Shown here piece after piece: positions 1 through 11,744 of a stretch of DNA of 64,000 nucleotides. Where the stretch lies: positions 49,014,503-49,078,502 of the forward strand of contig CM032117.1 in the NCBI GenBank assembly GCA_018894105.1, given 5' to 3'. Below the pieces are notes generated by a model. The model was not told the DNA's origin and searched no databases. It saw only the letters and a list, made by a program, of their open reading frames with translations. The first letter of the stretch is position 1. Every line of letters begins with the position of its first letter. This DNA comes from Jacaranda mimosifolia (taxonomy: Eukaryota > Streptophyta > Magnoliopsida > Lamiales > Bignoniaceae). The translations under genes and the position numbers were made by a program.

Positions 1-340
1 GCTGGTGAAAGCACATTATTAGTAACAGGAAAATAATTCACTACAAAACTATCGTTTGGTTCGCGATAGAGAGAAGAGGCAGATCAAACCACCACAGCGA
101 TTTGCATATTCAGATCTGGTTGCTTATGATTTGAGTTCGGCCGAGGAGTTTGTAGAAAATGATCTAGTCTCATACAAAGAGGCCATTTCCCGACCAGATT
201 CTAATAAATGGGCAGCAACTATGAGTGAAGAGATGGAGTCTCTACATAAGAATAACACATGGGAGCTGGTTGATGTATCTAAAGGGCATAAAATTATAGG
301 TTGCAAATGGATCTACAAGAAGAGGGTAGGGATTCCCGAG
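1..340 (+). pseudogene. Ty1/copia pol fragment (integrase-RT linker and start of RT), interrupted
   Basis: This is the upstream part of a copia polyprotein that enters the window already in progress. The reading frame shows the linker after integrase (VRDREKRQIKPPQRF, YSDLVAYDLSSAEEF) and then the start of the copia reverse transcriptase domain (SYKEAISRPDSNKW, EEMESLHKNNTWELV, GCKWIYKKRVGIPE). The frame breaks off at the insertion beginning at 341 and resumes at 1954 with VEDARYKARLVAKGF, so the two parts were once contiguous. The polyprotein would normally make virus-like particle enzymes in the cytoplasm. What is seen: conserved copia RT residues and frame continuity across the insertion. 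Inference: a dead element, because the downstream part carries stops. Confidence 0.9.
336..340. repeat. 5-bp target-site duplication, left copy (CCGAG)
   Basis: CCGAG at 336-340 matches CCGGG at 1954-1958 in four of five positions. The right copy restores the uninterrupted copia codons (ATT CCC GGG GTT GAG), so this is a target duplication with one later change. Confidence 0.8.
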
Positions 341-1953
341 TGTCACGGACGGACTCTATTTATGCAGCGGAACAAACGTCTGTCCGTGTGGCATTTTAGG
401 TTTCACCCAACCTTCGATCTGCCAACGTCCATCTCGAGTCTTTCTCATGACCCGTTACACATTTCAGCCCAGTAGCTTACTAGCATAAGCATCAGAATGC
501 CTCCCAGTACTTGCGTACTCCCCTATTCCGAATGCCCACAATCATCAGAGGCTCGCGTCCATCACGCCGAGCGTGTTTTCCTTGATGGTCCCCGACTAGC
601 CAGCATGCACGTTCTCAATCTTAGGTCCCTTACGTGCATCACTCGATGGCAAGGAGCAATCTTGCTCCGTCTCGGCATTGAGGGTCACTCACGTGCCCAC
701 AACGCAATCCTCATGCTCGTCACTCGCTCGGAGCGCTTAGGCTGTGCCGTAGTGCCTTTCGTTTGTGCCTCGCCCGAGTAAGGCCACATGTAAGTCCAAG
801 GTTTATGTGATGTGTCATCATCTTATATTAGTCCCGCACGAAGCATTGGACATCGTTTCCCGCTTGCTAGCAACATGTCACAACTTGCCCGCTATGCGGC
901 GTCACCCTACAACCGCATGTCTTAAGCCAACGGACCCCTGCAGCTAGGCTAGAACCCATAGCGCATGCTTAGCGAGTTAGTTCATGAGACATTTGGGTGT
1001 TCGTCTCGATCACTCAATCGGCCTAGAGGTGTTGCCTCATAATTTTCAAAGCCCGCGGGGCAATAGCGTTTCCGCCTTCAAACCTCTCGGCACCCTCCCG
1101 GACCCAATGCGGGCCCACTTGGCCCCACGCCACTCGTTCGGTTCCCGACCCGTCCGGGAACTCTAAATACTCCTTTGAGATATCTAGAGCCGGCCCTTAA
1201 AGGCTCCCCATCGCCTTCAAGGAGTTGCCCGTTTAGTGCCTTGACAACATGGGGAGGACCGGCCGGTTGCCCACCGTCCTAAGAGCCCTTCAGACATGCC
1301 TGTCCCCCTTATAATAGGTTTAAAAAAGATTTCTTTTGTGCCCACAGTAGACATTGAAATGCTGAGCATGTATACATTTTCGTAACTTCACCTCCCGACA
1401 TCCAAATCACTTTCCACTTGAACCGTTAGATAGCTCTTGGCTTCTACATTAACTCTGCCAAGTTCTAGCTCTGTCCGATTCTCCATGGAACAGTAATTGC
1501 CCTCGCATTAGGCTGGAATCACAACAATGCCACTGCACTGCCGCATTCTAAACATTTTCACCATTTCCTATCCAAAAAAAACTGTCTGCTGGTGAAACTT
1601 GGTGGGAACGTTGAAAACACCTCAAGGAACATCCCACAGAAACAGTTTCATAAAAATCCTTTTCCAAGCCACTCTGCTCAATGCACCTTTGTGCTACCCG
1701 CGCGCAGCAAGACCGCTCTCGGTCGCCCTAAATGTTCGGTGCCCAAATGGACATGGAATGACTTAAAACTTGGTGGGAAGCATCCTCATACCTCAAAGAG
1801 TTTGCCATAGAAACAGTTTTTCAATCCACACCTCGTAAGAGTCTCTGCTCATGGGCCGTTTCCGCCCTACCGGGTGAGCCGACAACGCTTTGTCGCTACT
1901 AACGCCCCTTCAAGTCACGGTCGCCATTCTTCCCCAATGAGCGACCCGTGACA
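341..1953. mobile_element. GC-rich TG...CA insertion, probable solo LTR, 1,613 bp
   Basis: The segment begins TGTCACGG and ends CCGTGACA, the TG...CA inverted ends typical of an LTR. A 5-bp duplication flanks it (CCGAG/CCGGG), and it splits a copia RT frame precisely. No gag or pol motifs are seen inside; the short open frames at 497-781, 984-1166 and 1592-1810 resemble nothing known. With one LTR-like unit and no internal domain, a solo LTR left by recombination is the simplest reading; a TRIM-like or other non-autonomous element is the alternative. Its base composition is clearly richer in G+C than the surrounding DNA. A TATA-like stretch lies near 1309-1326. Confidence 0.75.
1595..1935. 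repeat. two diverged tandem units of about 171 bp inside the insertion
   Basis: The words AAACTTGGTGGGAA, ACCTCAA, and AGAAACAGTTT occur in the same order from 1595 and again from 1766, followed in both by a CTCTGCTCATG-like word. The offset is 171 bp. The second unit runs to nearly the right end of the insertion. Confidence 0.65.
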
Positions 1954-3322
1954 CCGGGGTTGAGGATGCTAGATACAAGGCGCGATTGGTTGCTAAAGGT
2001 TTTACTCAAAGAGAGGGAGTTGACTTCTATGAGGTGTTTCCCCTAGTTGTAAAATATACTTCCATTCATGTTTTACTTGCCATGGTGGCTCTGTTTGATA
2101 TGGAGCTTGAACAGATGCATGTGAAAATAGCGTTTTTGTATGGTAAGTTGGAGGAACAAATCTACATGAGCCAACCGGAGGGATTCATTGTTTTCGGGAA
2201 AGAAAATCAAGCATGTCTCTTGAAGAGGTCTTTATATAGTTTGAAGCAATCTCCCAGGTAGTGGTATAAAAGGTTTGATACTTTTATTACCAAGATAGGA
2301 TATACTAGAAATATTTACAATTTTTGTGTATATTATAAAAAATATAGTGATAGCCTTCTCGTATATTTGCTGTTGTACGTTGATGATATGTTGATTGCCT
2401 CAAAAAACATATTTGAGATCAATGTTTTAAAGGTTCGGTTGAGTAATTAATTTGAGATGAAGGATTTGGGTAGTGCAAAGAAGATATTGGGCATGGAGTT
2501 CATCCGGGACAGACACGCATGATTATTGTACTTGTCTCAACAACATTATATTGAAAAAGTACTTGAGCAATGTGGGATGGACAAGTCCAAGCCAGTTAGT
2601 ACACGACTTGTAGCTCATTTTAGGCTCTCATCAGATCTATCACCGAATACTGAGGAGGAAGTGAAGCACATGTCAAATGTGTCATATGCTAATGTAGTAG
2701 GTAGCTTGATGTACGCCATGGTGTGCATTAGGCCAAATATTTCACATGCAGTCAGTGTTGTGAGCAGGTACATGCAAAAGCTAGAAAGATTCATTGGCAT
2801 GCTATGAAATAGATCATGAGGTATTTGAGAAGCTCTGCAAATAGATGTTTGAGGTATAGTTAATTGAATTCCACTGCTAGAATTATTAGCTATGTGGATG
2901 CAGATTATGCTGGAGATTTGGACAATAGAAGGTCCATGACTAAATATGTATTTTGTGTTTCAAGTTGTACGGTTAGTTGGAAGGCGACTTTATAGTAATC
3001 AATCGCATTGTCCATAACAGAAGCTGCGTACATGGCTTTGGCTAAAGACGTGAAGGAAGACATTTGGCTAGTGGGGCTAATTGAGGATATGGATATGGAT
3101 TCTGATATTACTACTGTATTTTGTGATAGTCAAAGTACCACACACTTGTCAAAGAATCAAGCATTCCATGAGAGAATAAAACACATTGATGTGAGGTATC
3201 ACTTTGTTTGGGATATGGTATCTGAAGGTGTCATTTTGGTTGACAAGGTTGGGACTAAGAATAATCCGGTAGACATGTTGACTAAGACTATTCCAGGAAT
3301 CAAATTGCTCAAATTTGATTAA
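1954..3322 (+). pseudogene. Ty1/copia pol: reverse transcriptase and RNase H, degenerate
   Basis: This continues the copia RT after the insertion. RT blocks are visible in order: RLVAKGFTQREGVDF (1984-2030), IAFLYGKLEEQIYMSQPEGF (about 2127-2188), LKRSLYSLKQSPR then TAG in place of the Gln codon (2259), and the catalytic YVDDM motif at 2376-2390. RNase H follows at about 3005-3322 with SITEAAYMALA, FCDSQSTTHLSKN, HERIKHIDVRYHF and GTKNNPVDMLTK. Stops occur at 2259 and near 2448 and 2520, and around 2806-3000. The normal role is copying element RNA into cDNA. The motifs are a clear copia signature; the stops make it a pseudogene. Confidence 0.92.
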
Positions 3323-3404
3323 CAATTGCAAACTCAGATGAAGGGCCCCTTTGGGGGTAAGGACAAAGAAGAAGGATGGAAAATTTCAAGTTAAAGTGAA
3401 GAAT

Positions 3405-3935
3405 TGTTGATTTTACCTTGAAATTTGAGCTACAAATGGCGAGAAATGGAAGAAACAGTGTGAAATGGCAGACGCGAAAACTAGGCAGGTATTCAGCAGC
3501 CGGTGCCGCGGTGCCAGGCATTCAGCTGCAGACGCCGCAGCACTAAAAAGCCAGCACCGTGGTGCCGCGCAAGGCCTATGGCCTGTTTGGCTATTGTTTG
3601 GGTATTTAAACCCTGTTTTCTTCCAGGTTGAATAGAATAGACAAGAGACGAACCCTAAATGATAGATTCTATACTGCTTTTAAGATAGTTTCTTGAGATG
3701 GAGTTTAGAACGAGGGTGTTAGGTGTTCTTGTGAAATTTGTGGGACTCAATTTGTACGTATTACCTTGATTTTGAATCAATAAAATTCTTTTCTTTGTCG
3801 GGTGGATTAGGCACATCGCTCAACCACGTTAAATCTTGTTGTCAATTACATCGAATTATTTTACTATTACTTCAAAGTTAGGGTTTGATCTTTTTAAGTT
3901 TCAACGTAAAGGTTGCTATGTGTTTTTGTCACCAC
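3405..3935 (+). repeat. probable 3' LTR of the decayed copia element
   Basis: About 80 bp after the RNase H stop, a purine-rich run is followed by TGTTGA at 3405, the usual position for a copia 3' LTR. The segment contains CG-rich words (GGTGCCGCGGTGCC near 3500, CACCGTGGTGCCGCG near 3556) and an AATAAA-like polyadenylation signal near 3777-3783. The left LTR lies outside the window, so the right boundary (about 3935) is a guess. Confidence 0.5.
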
Positions 3936-5073
3936 AACCAAATAATTATTCTTCTTTCACCCCACACATGGTGGCCGCATATCCATACTCTAAATAAATA
4001 TACTTTGTCTTGTCCTTGATTTTATACCAAGCTATGCATCTCAGGCTCAAGGGAATAGTATTTCTCTATTTGGATTTTTTGCAATAATCATAAGATATTT
4101 TAATCACGAAGAGTCAAGTTCCGACTTCATAGAGTAGACAACATATTAGTTTGAATTTTAGCAATTATGGAGAGGCAATGAAGCTCAAAAGATGTAAGAT
4201 AACTTAATATATTCATGCGCGAATAGGGAATCAAAGAATTAAAAGGTAGAAGATCAGATGACTACGTGGCTATGGTATTAGAGATCATTGTGATATATAA
4301 CTTGTATAATTTTTGAAATTGTTTCATATATTTTTACAAAATATTTTTCCTAATAAATATATTAGCCTTGTGTAACAAAAAATTTAATAAAATTCCAATG
4401 ACTTATTTTTAGAAATAATGTTATATAGAAGGTCCAACGTCTTCTAAAAAATCTAAAGATGTTATTATATAACACTTTTCAAAAATAAAAGAAAAACAAA
4501 AAAAATAAGAAGACGTCAAACCCCATTCCATCTATAAAATTGGAAGCCTCGGATACTTTAACCTTTCAAAGACGTTATGATTTTTGAGTTTACAAAAAAT
4601 AATTTACAGGCTTTAGAGAATATAACATTTAGGCATGATAAAATTTAATTATTCTTAATATTAAAAAAATAATTTTTAAGATGGAAGAAATATTCTAATG
4701 ATTTTAAAATAAAAAAAAAGGTATTGAAATTTAAACTGTTGCTAAATTAAAAGAATAATAATTAAGATATCAAAGAATCTAAAGTCTACAAAATTAAAAA
4801 GAAACCTAACACTAGATGTGTTACAAAATCTAACGATTTTTAATAATTTTTGCTGAAAGCATTACATGAGATGATGATTGATTGTATATGGGTAAATTAT
4901 CTTTTTATGGTATTATTTATTTGTAATAATCATCTAAAAAAAGTCCATTAAAGTATTAAACATTGTAGTATTTGTGGGCTGAAATAATAAAGGACTTTAG
5001 TTGAACAGGTCACCTATAATTGATGGGCTGTCAATCACAGACCAATCTCAAATATTACTTATCTGATCGATTT
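3936..5073. other. AT-rich interval without recognisable gene
   Basis: Strongly AT-rich with frequent stops in all frames. Nothing recognisable apart from scattered A/T runs. Confidence 0.6.
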
Positions 5074-5770
5074 TAGAGTCATCAATGGGTTAAATTTTAA
5101 TTACAGAACTTGATCCAAAGTTTAAGATTTTTAATGGGTTAAAATATCTTATGAATCAAATTAAATATTTGCAATTCAAAATATGTGGATCAAATATTAA
5201 ATTAAGCAATCCGATCTATTAAAAATTCAAATTCAAATTTTAATATTTTTTTATTAAATTAATAATCTTATATATAATACTAATAAATATTTTTAAATAA
5301 CATCTATATTTTCTTTCGGCCTGATGTTTATAATATACTGATGATATTAGTTCTTAGCCCAAAGTAAGAGGGTACCTAAAAAAAAAACAGAAAAAAAATA
5401 ATGACAAATATAATAATATATAATAATTACCTATGAATTAATATATTGTGAAATAAGAACATATTACCCCGATACTTAAACTTTTGCCAATATATGATAA
5501 AAGAAGTTGTTGAAAACTTAAATTTCATGTAAATTGCTTCTATAAACATAATATTTTTCTTACAATACAAAATAAAAAAATAAAAAAAATTAATAGGATT
5601 AAATTTTTTTATTGGATTTCGAATATCTATCTAATTCAAATATGGTATTAATTGACATAAATCCAATAAAATATGGAGTTGAATTTAGATATAAATTTTA
5701 ATAATTACATTCAAATTTGAATAATACTCGTTGATAATCCAAATCTAACTCATTGATAGCTGTAACCTAT
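5074..5770. mobile_element. hAT-like MITE, diverged copy (same family as 49976-50655)
   Basis: This stretch aligns in order with 49976-50655. Shared words include ATTAAGCAATCCGAT, TTTTTTATTAAATTGATA-like, AATATATGATAAAA and a TTTGGATT/ATCAATGAG right end. It begins TAGAGTCATCAATGGG and ends near GCTGTAACCTA, equivalents of the TAGAGTTGC and CAGCCCTA ends of the better-preserved copy. Its own 8-bp duplication is not legible, so the ends come from the comparison. Confidence 0.55.
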
Positions 5771-6149
5771 TTATATTCTAGAATGTTAAAGTTGGAAATT
5801 AAAAAGAAAAAAAAAAGTTCTCTCTCCACTAAAATCATCGATAAGTGTATTTCAACTCCAACATTCCTGTTGAATATTTTACATGTTCTTTATTGAGTTT
5901 AAAGTAAATTTATCTATTGAAATTACAATATTACTAGAATAATTTATAATTTTAATAACCCACAAAAAATGATTACTAAGTATTGATCTCGAACGAATAA
6001 TAAAGCTGGATTTAATTTATGGGTTTTTAGATAGATCGACCTAAAATAGGTAATGAAATCTTAACTAATTGGGTCAAAAAACTTATATTTAACCCATTAA
6101 AAAGTTAAGTCCATCTCTGCGTTCAAAAAGAAGTGCCAACCCTATGGAG
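5771..6149. other. AT-rich interval
   Basis: No gene or repeat recognised. It contains phrases such as GACCTAAAATAGG and AACCCATTAAAAAG that recall decayed hAT-like element arms, but no boundaries can be drawn. Confidence 0.5.
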
Positions 6150-6868
6150 AAACTCCCGTTTGGACTTTTATTTTTATTTTTAAAAGTTAAAAAATTAGCG
6201 TCCAATATTTGATTTTATTTTGTTCTTATTTTTATTTTTATATTTTTAAAATTTAAAAAGTTAGTTAGTAAAAGTGAGTCGCAAATGAGTTTGTATTTAG
6301 ATATATTGTTGTAAAAGTGATGACTATATTAGATTTAATAGTTTGTAAGTTGAGAGAGATAGTAATAATGATATTAGAATTAAAAAATATAAGTTATTGG
6401 GACATGATATATAGGTTATTGGGGAATATATTATAAGAATAAAAATGAAAATATATTGAGTAAAAATGTGTATAAAGTAATATGTTTCAATTTTCAAATA
6501 GTTGAAAATGTGAAAATGAAGTTTGAGAGTGAAGCCAAATGGGGCCTAGTTATAGTTTTGGAAATGAATGGACTTGTATTTAGTTGTTTTGTCTGAAAAT
6601 AATTATTAGAATAGGTATATAGTCGAAAATTTAGGTAATTTATATTTTTTGTATATTTTAAAATGATAGTGGATTTCTTATGTCAAATCAAAATTGAATT
6701 TGATTGATATGATTATAAAATTGTAGAATATATTAACAATTAATTAAAAATAAAAATAAGTGATATTTTAAGTGAAAATAGAGAAAATTGATGATTTTCT
6801 ATTTTAAAATAGCTGAACATGAAAATGACTTTTGAAAAAAAAACAGAAAAAAGCCCAAACGGGCTTTT
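6150..6868. mobile_element. MITE-like element with short inverted ends, about 720 bp
   Basis: The left end AACTCCCGTTTGGACTTTTA is mirrored at the right end as AAGCCCAAACGGGCTTTT. Inside, the left TTTTATTTTTAAAAGTTAAA has a looser counterpart before the right end. The interior is AT-rich with no coding capacity. Superfamily unassigned. Confidence 0.5.
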
Positions 6869-7109
6869 GAAAGTATAGAATGTAAAGTACTCGCATATAC
6901 ATATAAGAAACCAACATCAAGTTTTCATTTCTACACACGTATTACTTAAGGCCATGTTTCAAGCTACTTTGAAGTTTCCTTGTGCAAATTTAGAAGGAAA
7001 TTACGTATCAGATTCAAAGATAAGTTTCAAACTTTAGAGTTATATTTAATATTAACATTTGAAGATTTCTCTTAAAGATTATAATACATTTTTTTTTATT
7101 TATATATAC
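6869..7109. other. AT-rich interval
   Basis: No gene or repeat recognised. Confidence 0.5.
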
Positions 7110-7200
7110 ATATATTAGGAGTTTGCTAGATTCACACTACGCTTTATGTGTAAGACTGATGCCATTGGACCAAATGATCATTCGACTCTTAGAGATCGTG
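7110..7200 (-). repeat. SINE-like fragment (related to 31680-31760)
   Basis: Contains CTTTATGTGTAAGACT, ATGCCATTGGACCAAATG, and shares this order with 31680-31760 (CTTTATGTGTGAGACT, TTTGGATCAAATGG). Such words are typical of reverse-oriented tRNA-derived plant SINEs, where the end reads as the reversed A-box region. The fragment is short and diverged. Confidence 0.35.
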
Positions 7201-7339
7201 ACATATTATAGCAATTCAAATATTTAATTTGTCCAAATATTTTTCTTGTCTTATATTCTTTTTAAACATTATTTTTGTTGACATATTTCTTTCTTTATTT
7301 ATTTTTTGATAACTTTGTGGTATAAATGAGAGCGATTAT

Positions 7340-8450
7340 AAACTTAAGAGGGGGAGGAGGGGTTGAATTAAGCTTTTCAATTTTAATGCAGCCAAAGATT
7401 TACTATTCAAAATTTCTTGGCCTTTTAAAGAACTCTTAAGTTTTTTGCATAAACCTATTTGATATACTAACTGAAATTCATAAAACTAGTTTAGAAAACC
7501 AGTTAGACTAGTAATAAAGCAAAACAGTAAAGCACAACAAATACACACGGGTATTTATGGTGGTTCGACAAATACCTACTCCATTACCTAAGCTTGTAGT
7601 TTGAATTTGGAACCTGTCAAATTAATATTATGAGAAAGATTTTGCACACAATAACCATAGTAATTTGACAGAATAAAAGAGTTGGAATTGAAATACCCTA
7701 ATAGGGTGAAAACCAGTTCTCAACAGAGAGCAAAACCAGAATACCAAATGGGATGAAGCAGATTTTAGAATGTTGCAAAAACTAGTTGCTTTGTGTACGA
7801 GCCCGGGGAGCTTTCCTAGTTTCATTTGCACAATCTTTTATGGACTGATGCACAAGTTGCTACCACTTTGTACGGCAAGTTTTGGACTCTTCTTCCAAAT
7901 TGGAACTCCAGACATCATAAATGATCCCAACAACACCGCTTTATTGGTTTCTTCACCTAAAGGTATTTATCGCAACCATACCCCCAATTATTCTCTTCAC
8001 AGGGTCCCTTGAGAGTGAGTACGACTCTCAATCTTTTTTACCTCTATGTCCTTTGAGATATAAATGGCATTGTCTTCGTCTTTGCAAGGTCCATTTAAGG
8101 CAAGCTCCTCTAACTTTCTTCACCAAAAGGTCCCTCAAAAACATAGAAAATAACAAGAAATTAGAAATAATTAAACTCAAGGTGTATGAGAGTATCACCA
8201 TTTCTCAAAAACAAAGAATAAGATATTTTTCCGTCACACAAGATTCCTACTTAGAACGCTACTGCTTTTTCCAATTTATAGATGTATTGTAAATAGCTGT
8301 AAGTTCCAAAATAGTAAGTGATCCTTAAATGCAAATAAGGAAACAAAGCTATGTGTTAAGATTCCGTTAAAACCATAATTATCTCATAGATTTCAAACTT
8401 CATAAAATGATGCAGCATAATGGCCCTCTTTCCTATTTTATGGAGATGAG
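7340..8450. other. anonymous, probably repetitive segment; no convincing gene
   Basis: Begins with a G-rich run (GAGGGGGAGGAGGGGTTGAA at 7349) and contains GGTATTTATGGTGGTTCGAC near 7551, phrases that look like a dispersed plant repeat. Two short open frames (7770-8012 and 7921-8292) overlap in different frames and show no recognisable domain; they are not called as genes. Element type unknown. Confidence 0.35.
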
Positions 8451-9879
8451 AATATCAAGCCAGAGTCCTTAATTGATCTCAATAAAAAAGAAAAGTAAAT
8501 TCCAGCACATAATGACAGATTCTAGCAAAATATATGAAAACAATTTCGAATTTAATGCATGCTCATAATTTTTTCATAATCAAAACTTTATATTAAATTA
8601 TAATAAATCATCAAGAGATTAACAATAAATATCAACTTCATTCAATATGCAAAATTAATTAAACAAAAATTATATATTTCTATGATATCTTCTACTCCCC
8701 TTAAAATTTACTTTAAACTAATCAAGAATTGCCATATGAGAAACTTGTTTATTTGTTCACCTCCTATAGGACTAAATAGGAGTTCGCAAAAATTTTCTGT
8801 ACATGTTACAAAAGGAAGTAGTATAAAGAAATTTAGAGAAACTTCAGTATAAATAATTGGGTTAATTACCTATATTCTTGATGTTTGACTTATTTATAAA
8901 ATATCCACAATTATTATAAAATTATGATTAGCCCGTTGAAATTTGGGATGGGAACAGGTTAGGCCGCCCATCAGGGTCTTATGGCTTACCCTATGTATTA
9001 CCTAAGTTAAGTCTAACTTATTTAATGAAAAGGCCACATCAAGGTTTAAAACATGACCTTTCTAATTAAATAGGTTATGTTTAGGTTCTTTTAAAAACCC
9101 ACAAGCCTAATAGATTGACCCATTTATCATTCTTTATATAATATAAAATAATTATATATTTATATTATATATTAATAAGTTAATGTAAAATAACTATTAT
9201 AATGTAATCAATATTTGATGAAAGTGAGTTAGTTTACTTTTAAGCTCTATAATATTCATATAACTTTTATATATATACAATTATTTTATACTTTAATTTT
9301 AACTTTCATAAGTGTGTATATGTTTTTTTTACCTTTTTGGCTATTGTCTATATATATCATAATTTACATAACTTTCAGACTCATTAAATAACTAGGCATA
9401 TTAAGGTCTATTATAAATTTAACCTATTAAAAGTCTAGATTATGCAATATTTAAATATAATTGGAACTTTACTAGAAAATAGGCTTTCAGACCAGATCAA
9501 GATTTTTGAATTTGTTAAAAAGGCTAGGTTTAACTTTTAAAAAAAAAAATATTATAGATAATTAGCCAGACTCAAACTTGTACTTTACATAATGGGCTTA
9601 ACCTATTTGCGTCAAAGTTTAGCCCAACCTACTTGAAATTGATGAGTTGCTATTAAATTTGAATGAACACATGAGATGTTCATTATAACTCTAACTTTTA
9701 AGAATAAAAAATAGAAAAAATTATACAAATAAAATGACAAAGTTGGCCTTGCTTTAAGAAATTATAGAAATTCCCTAAAGAACATCTATAGAAAAAACAT
9801 ACTAATAAATATGTATATATCTTTATACATATATATGTATAAATATAACATATATATACATATATAAATACAACATGTT
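8451..9879. other. AT-rich interval with decayed element arms
   Basis: GGTTAATTACCTATATTC near 8869 resembles the left terminus of the MULE-like element at 47044. The segment from about 8943 (GATGGGAACAGGTTAGGCC) to about 9660 looks like a hAT-type MITE interior, but no matching end or duplication was found. An ATATAC-rich microsatellite occupies about 9805-9870. Confidence 0.4.
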
Positions 9880-10015
9880 ACACACACAAACCGCCACCCA
9901 CCATCATCCACTCCCCATGAGAACTAGCCAGATCTGGTCTGGCCATGTTAGCAGCGGTTGTTGCCATGGCAACCGCATGGGTTGGGGCTTGGGGAGGGAT
10001 GAAGAAGATAGTTTG
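9880..10015. repeat. GC-rich core block of a dispersed element (copy 1)
   Basis: A short GC-rich patch (CCGCCACCCACC, TCTGGCCATG, TTGCCATGGCAACCGC, TTGGGGAGGG) sits abruptly in AT-rich DNA after an ATATAC microsatellite. Similar cores occur at 32940-33180 and 47675-47805, each inside a long-TIR element. The open frame 9875-10060 over it is not considered coding. Confidence 0.5.
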
Positions 10016-10029
10016 TTAGGGTTTTCCTT

Positions 10030-10620
10030 TCTTTTTGATATTTTATTTTTTTATTCTTAATTAATAAATAATTTAATTAAATTATTTTAGACATATTTAC
10101 TATTTAACATTATTAAATATATATTCAATTAATAAATATGTTTATTATTTGATGTTATTAAATAAATTTAATTATTTAGATATGTAACATTACTAAATTA
10201 ATAAATCATTTCAGATATATTTATTATTTGACATTATTGAATATGCAATGTTATTATAGATTTTTATTCTAAATTTTAATTTTATTTATTCTATTTCTTA
10301 ATTAATAAATAATCTGACTAAATTTAATTGAATTATTTTTATATATATTTATTATTTCTATTATTAAATATTTAACTTAATTAATAAATATGTTTATTAT
10401 TTAACATTATTAAATAACGTTAATTATTTGCATTAACTATTTTAGATATCTATGTAATATTACTAAATAATTATTTTTTTATATGTTTACTATTTTTACA
10501 TGATTCAATATGTAACATTATTTTAGATTTTTTATTAATTTTAATATTTATTTATTTTATTTCTTAATTAATAAATTAAGAACTCAATTAAATTTAACTA
10601 AATTATCTTAGATAAATGGT
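10030..10620. repeat. degenerate AT-rich tandem repeat, about 240-265 bp period
   Basis: The phrase TTATTCTTAATTAATAAATAA with following TTAATTAAATTATTTTAGA recurs near 10050, 10290 and 10560. Between copies the words TTTATTATTTGACATTATTA recur. The region directly follows the GC-rich core and resembles the AT-rich stretch after the core at 47815-48150. Confidence 0.5.
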
Positions 10621-10900
10621 AACATATTAAATATGTAAATTAAAATTATTAAATTTAGATCTTGAAAGAAATTAAGATAATAAATTTTTATCAATTAAAT
10701 AAACCCTAATAATTAAATTCAAAAATATCACAAATTAGTTTAAGAATATTTTCGTCAAAATAAATTAGCTAAACAGCACCCCAAGAGCATTTTAGATTTT
10801 GATATAACTTTGTCGCTGAAGTCATCAATTTTCTTAATGGAAGCTAACAGTTCTTCCAATGTGTAAGACAGAAGTAAATGTTAGGAGAGTACTTGTAATA

Positions 10901-10931
<31 letters not shown>

Positions 10932-11744
10932 TATATAGTTTTAGAATTTTTGTATGATGAGCCAAACCTTTTCGAGTAAATATTAACTATAAATAATTTT
11001 ACGTAATTTTGATGCAGGATTAATAATGTTAAAATAGTTTAAGTTCAAAATAATTCTTTGGTAAAAATAAGTTTAGCTTTACACTCCTCTTGTATTTATC
11101 TATTTTTCAAGTTGAAGTTTGTTAATCGTGAAAACCGATCAAACTTTCTCCATAGCAATAAGACGTTACCTTATAACCCAATCCCCAAAACAGAAATTAA
11201 AAATTAAAAACTAAAAACCATAAACCAAAAAAAATAAAAAATAAAAAATGGATCCATCAATGCAGGCAAATTTCATTTCATGTTAAAGGGAGTGATCATT
11301 TCCCTATCTTATCAAAACGCATGCATGGTTTTGAAATGGGCATGAGGTCAATGTCCAAGGGAACAAAACGTGAGCTAAAAAAGTCTAATTTTGCAATCAA
11401 AATGAGTAGATATACAAAGTGAGAAAGGAACTTTGTCTGCACTTTGTAAGTGAAAGCAGCCATGGAAAAGGGAAAAATACGGGACCAGTTCTTGCAGTGT
11501 TAAATTAGACAAGATCTTAATTGCTGTGGGGAAAAAGTTGATAATTTCGTTACGTGAACTATATATATATATATATATATATATTTGATACACAAAATGT
11601 TTACATAGTGACGTGATTGGCTTTAATTTGTAGGTCTAATCTGACATTTCATTGTTGTTAATTAATCGATCAGGATTTGCGAAGATATTCAAACAAGAGA
11701 AGAAATTGTGACAAAAATGTAATAAATTAATGATTCAAAATTAT
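10621..11744. other. AT-rich interval with two (TA)n microsatellites
   Basis: (TA)n tracts lie at about 10899-10922 and 11560-11584. No gene recognised. The open frame 11375-11593 (minus) runs into the microsatellite and is not credible. Confidence 0.55.

Noticed and set aside
497..1166. Several open frames in the GC-rich insertion (497-781, 765-947, 984-1166)
   Set aside because: They overlap in different frames, have no recognisable domain, and are expected from high G+C and few AT-rich stops.
7770..8292. Overlapping 80- and 123-codon frames
   Set aside because: Different frames of the same stretch, no domain, and likely part of a dispersed repeat.
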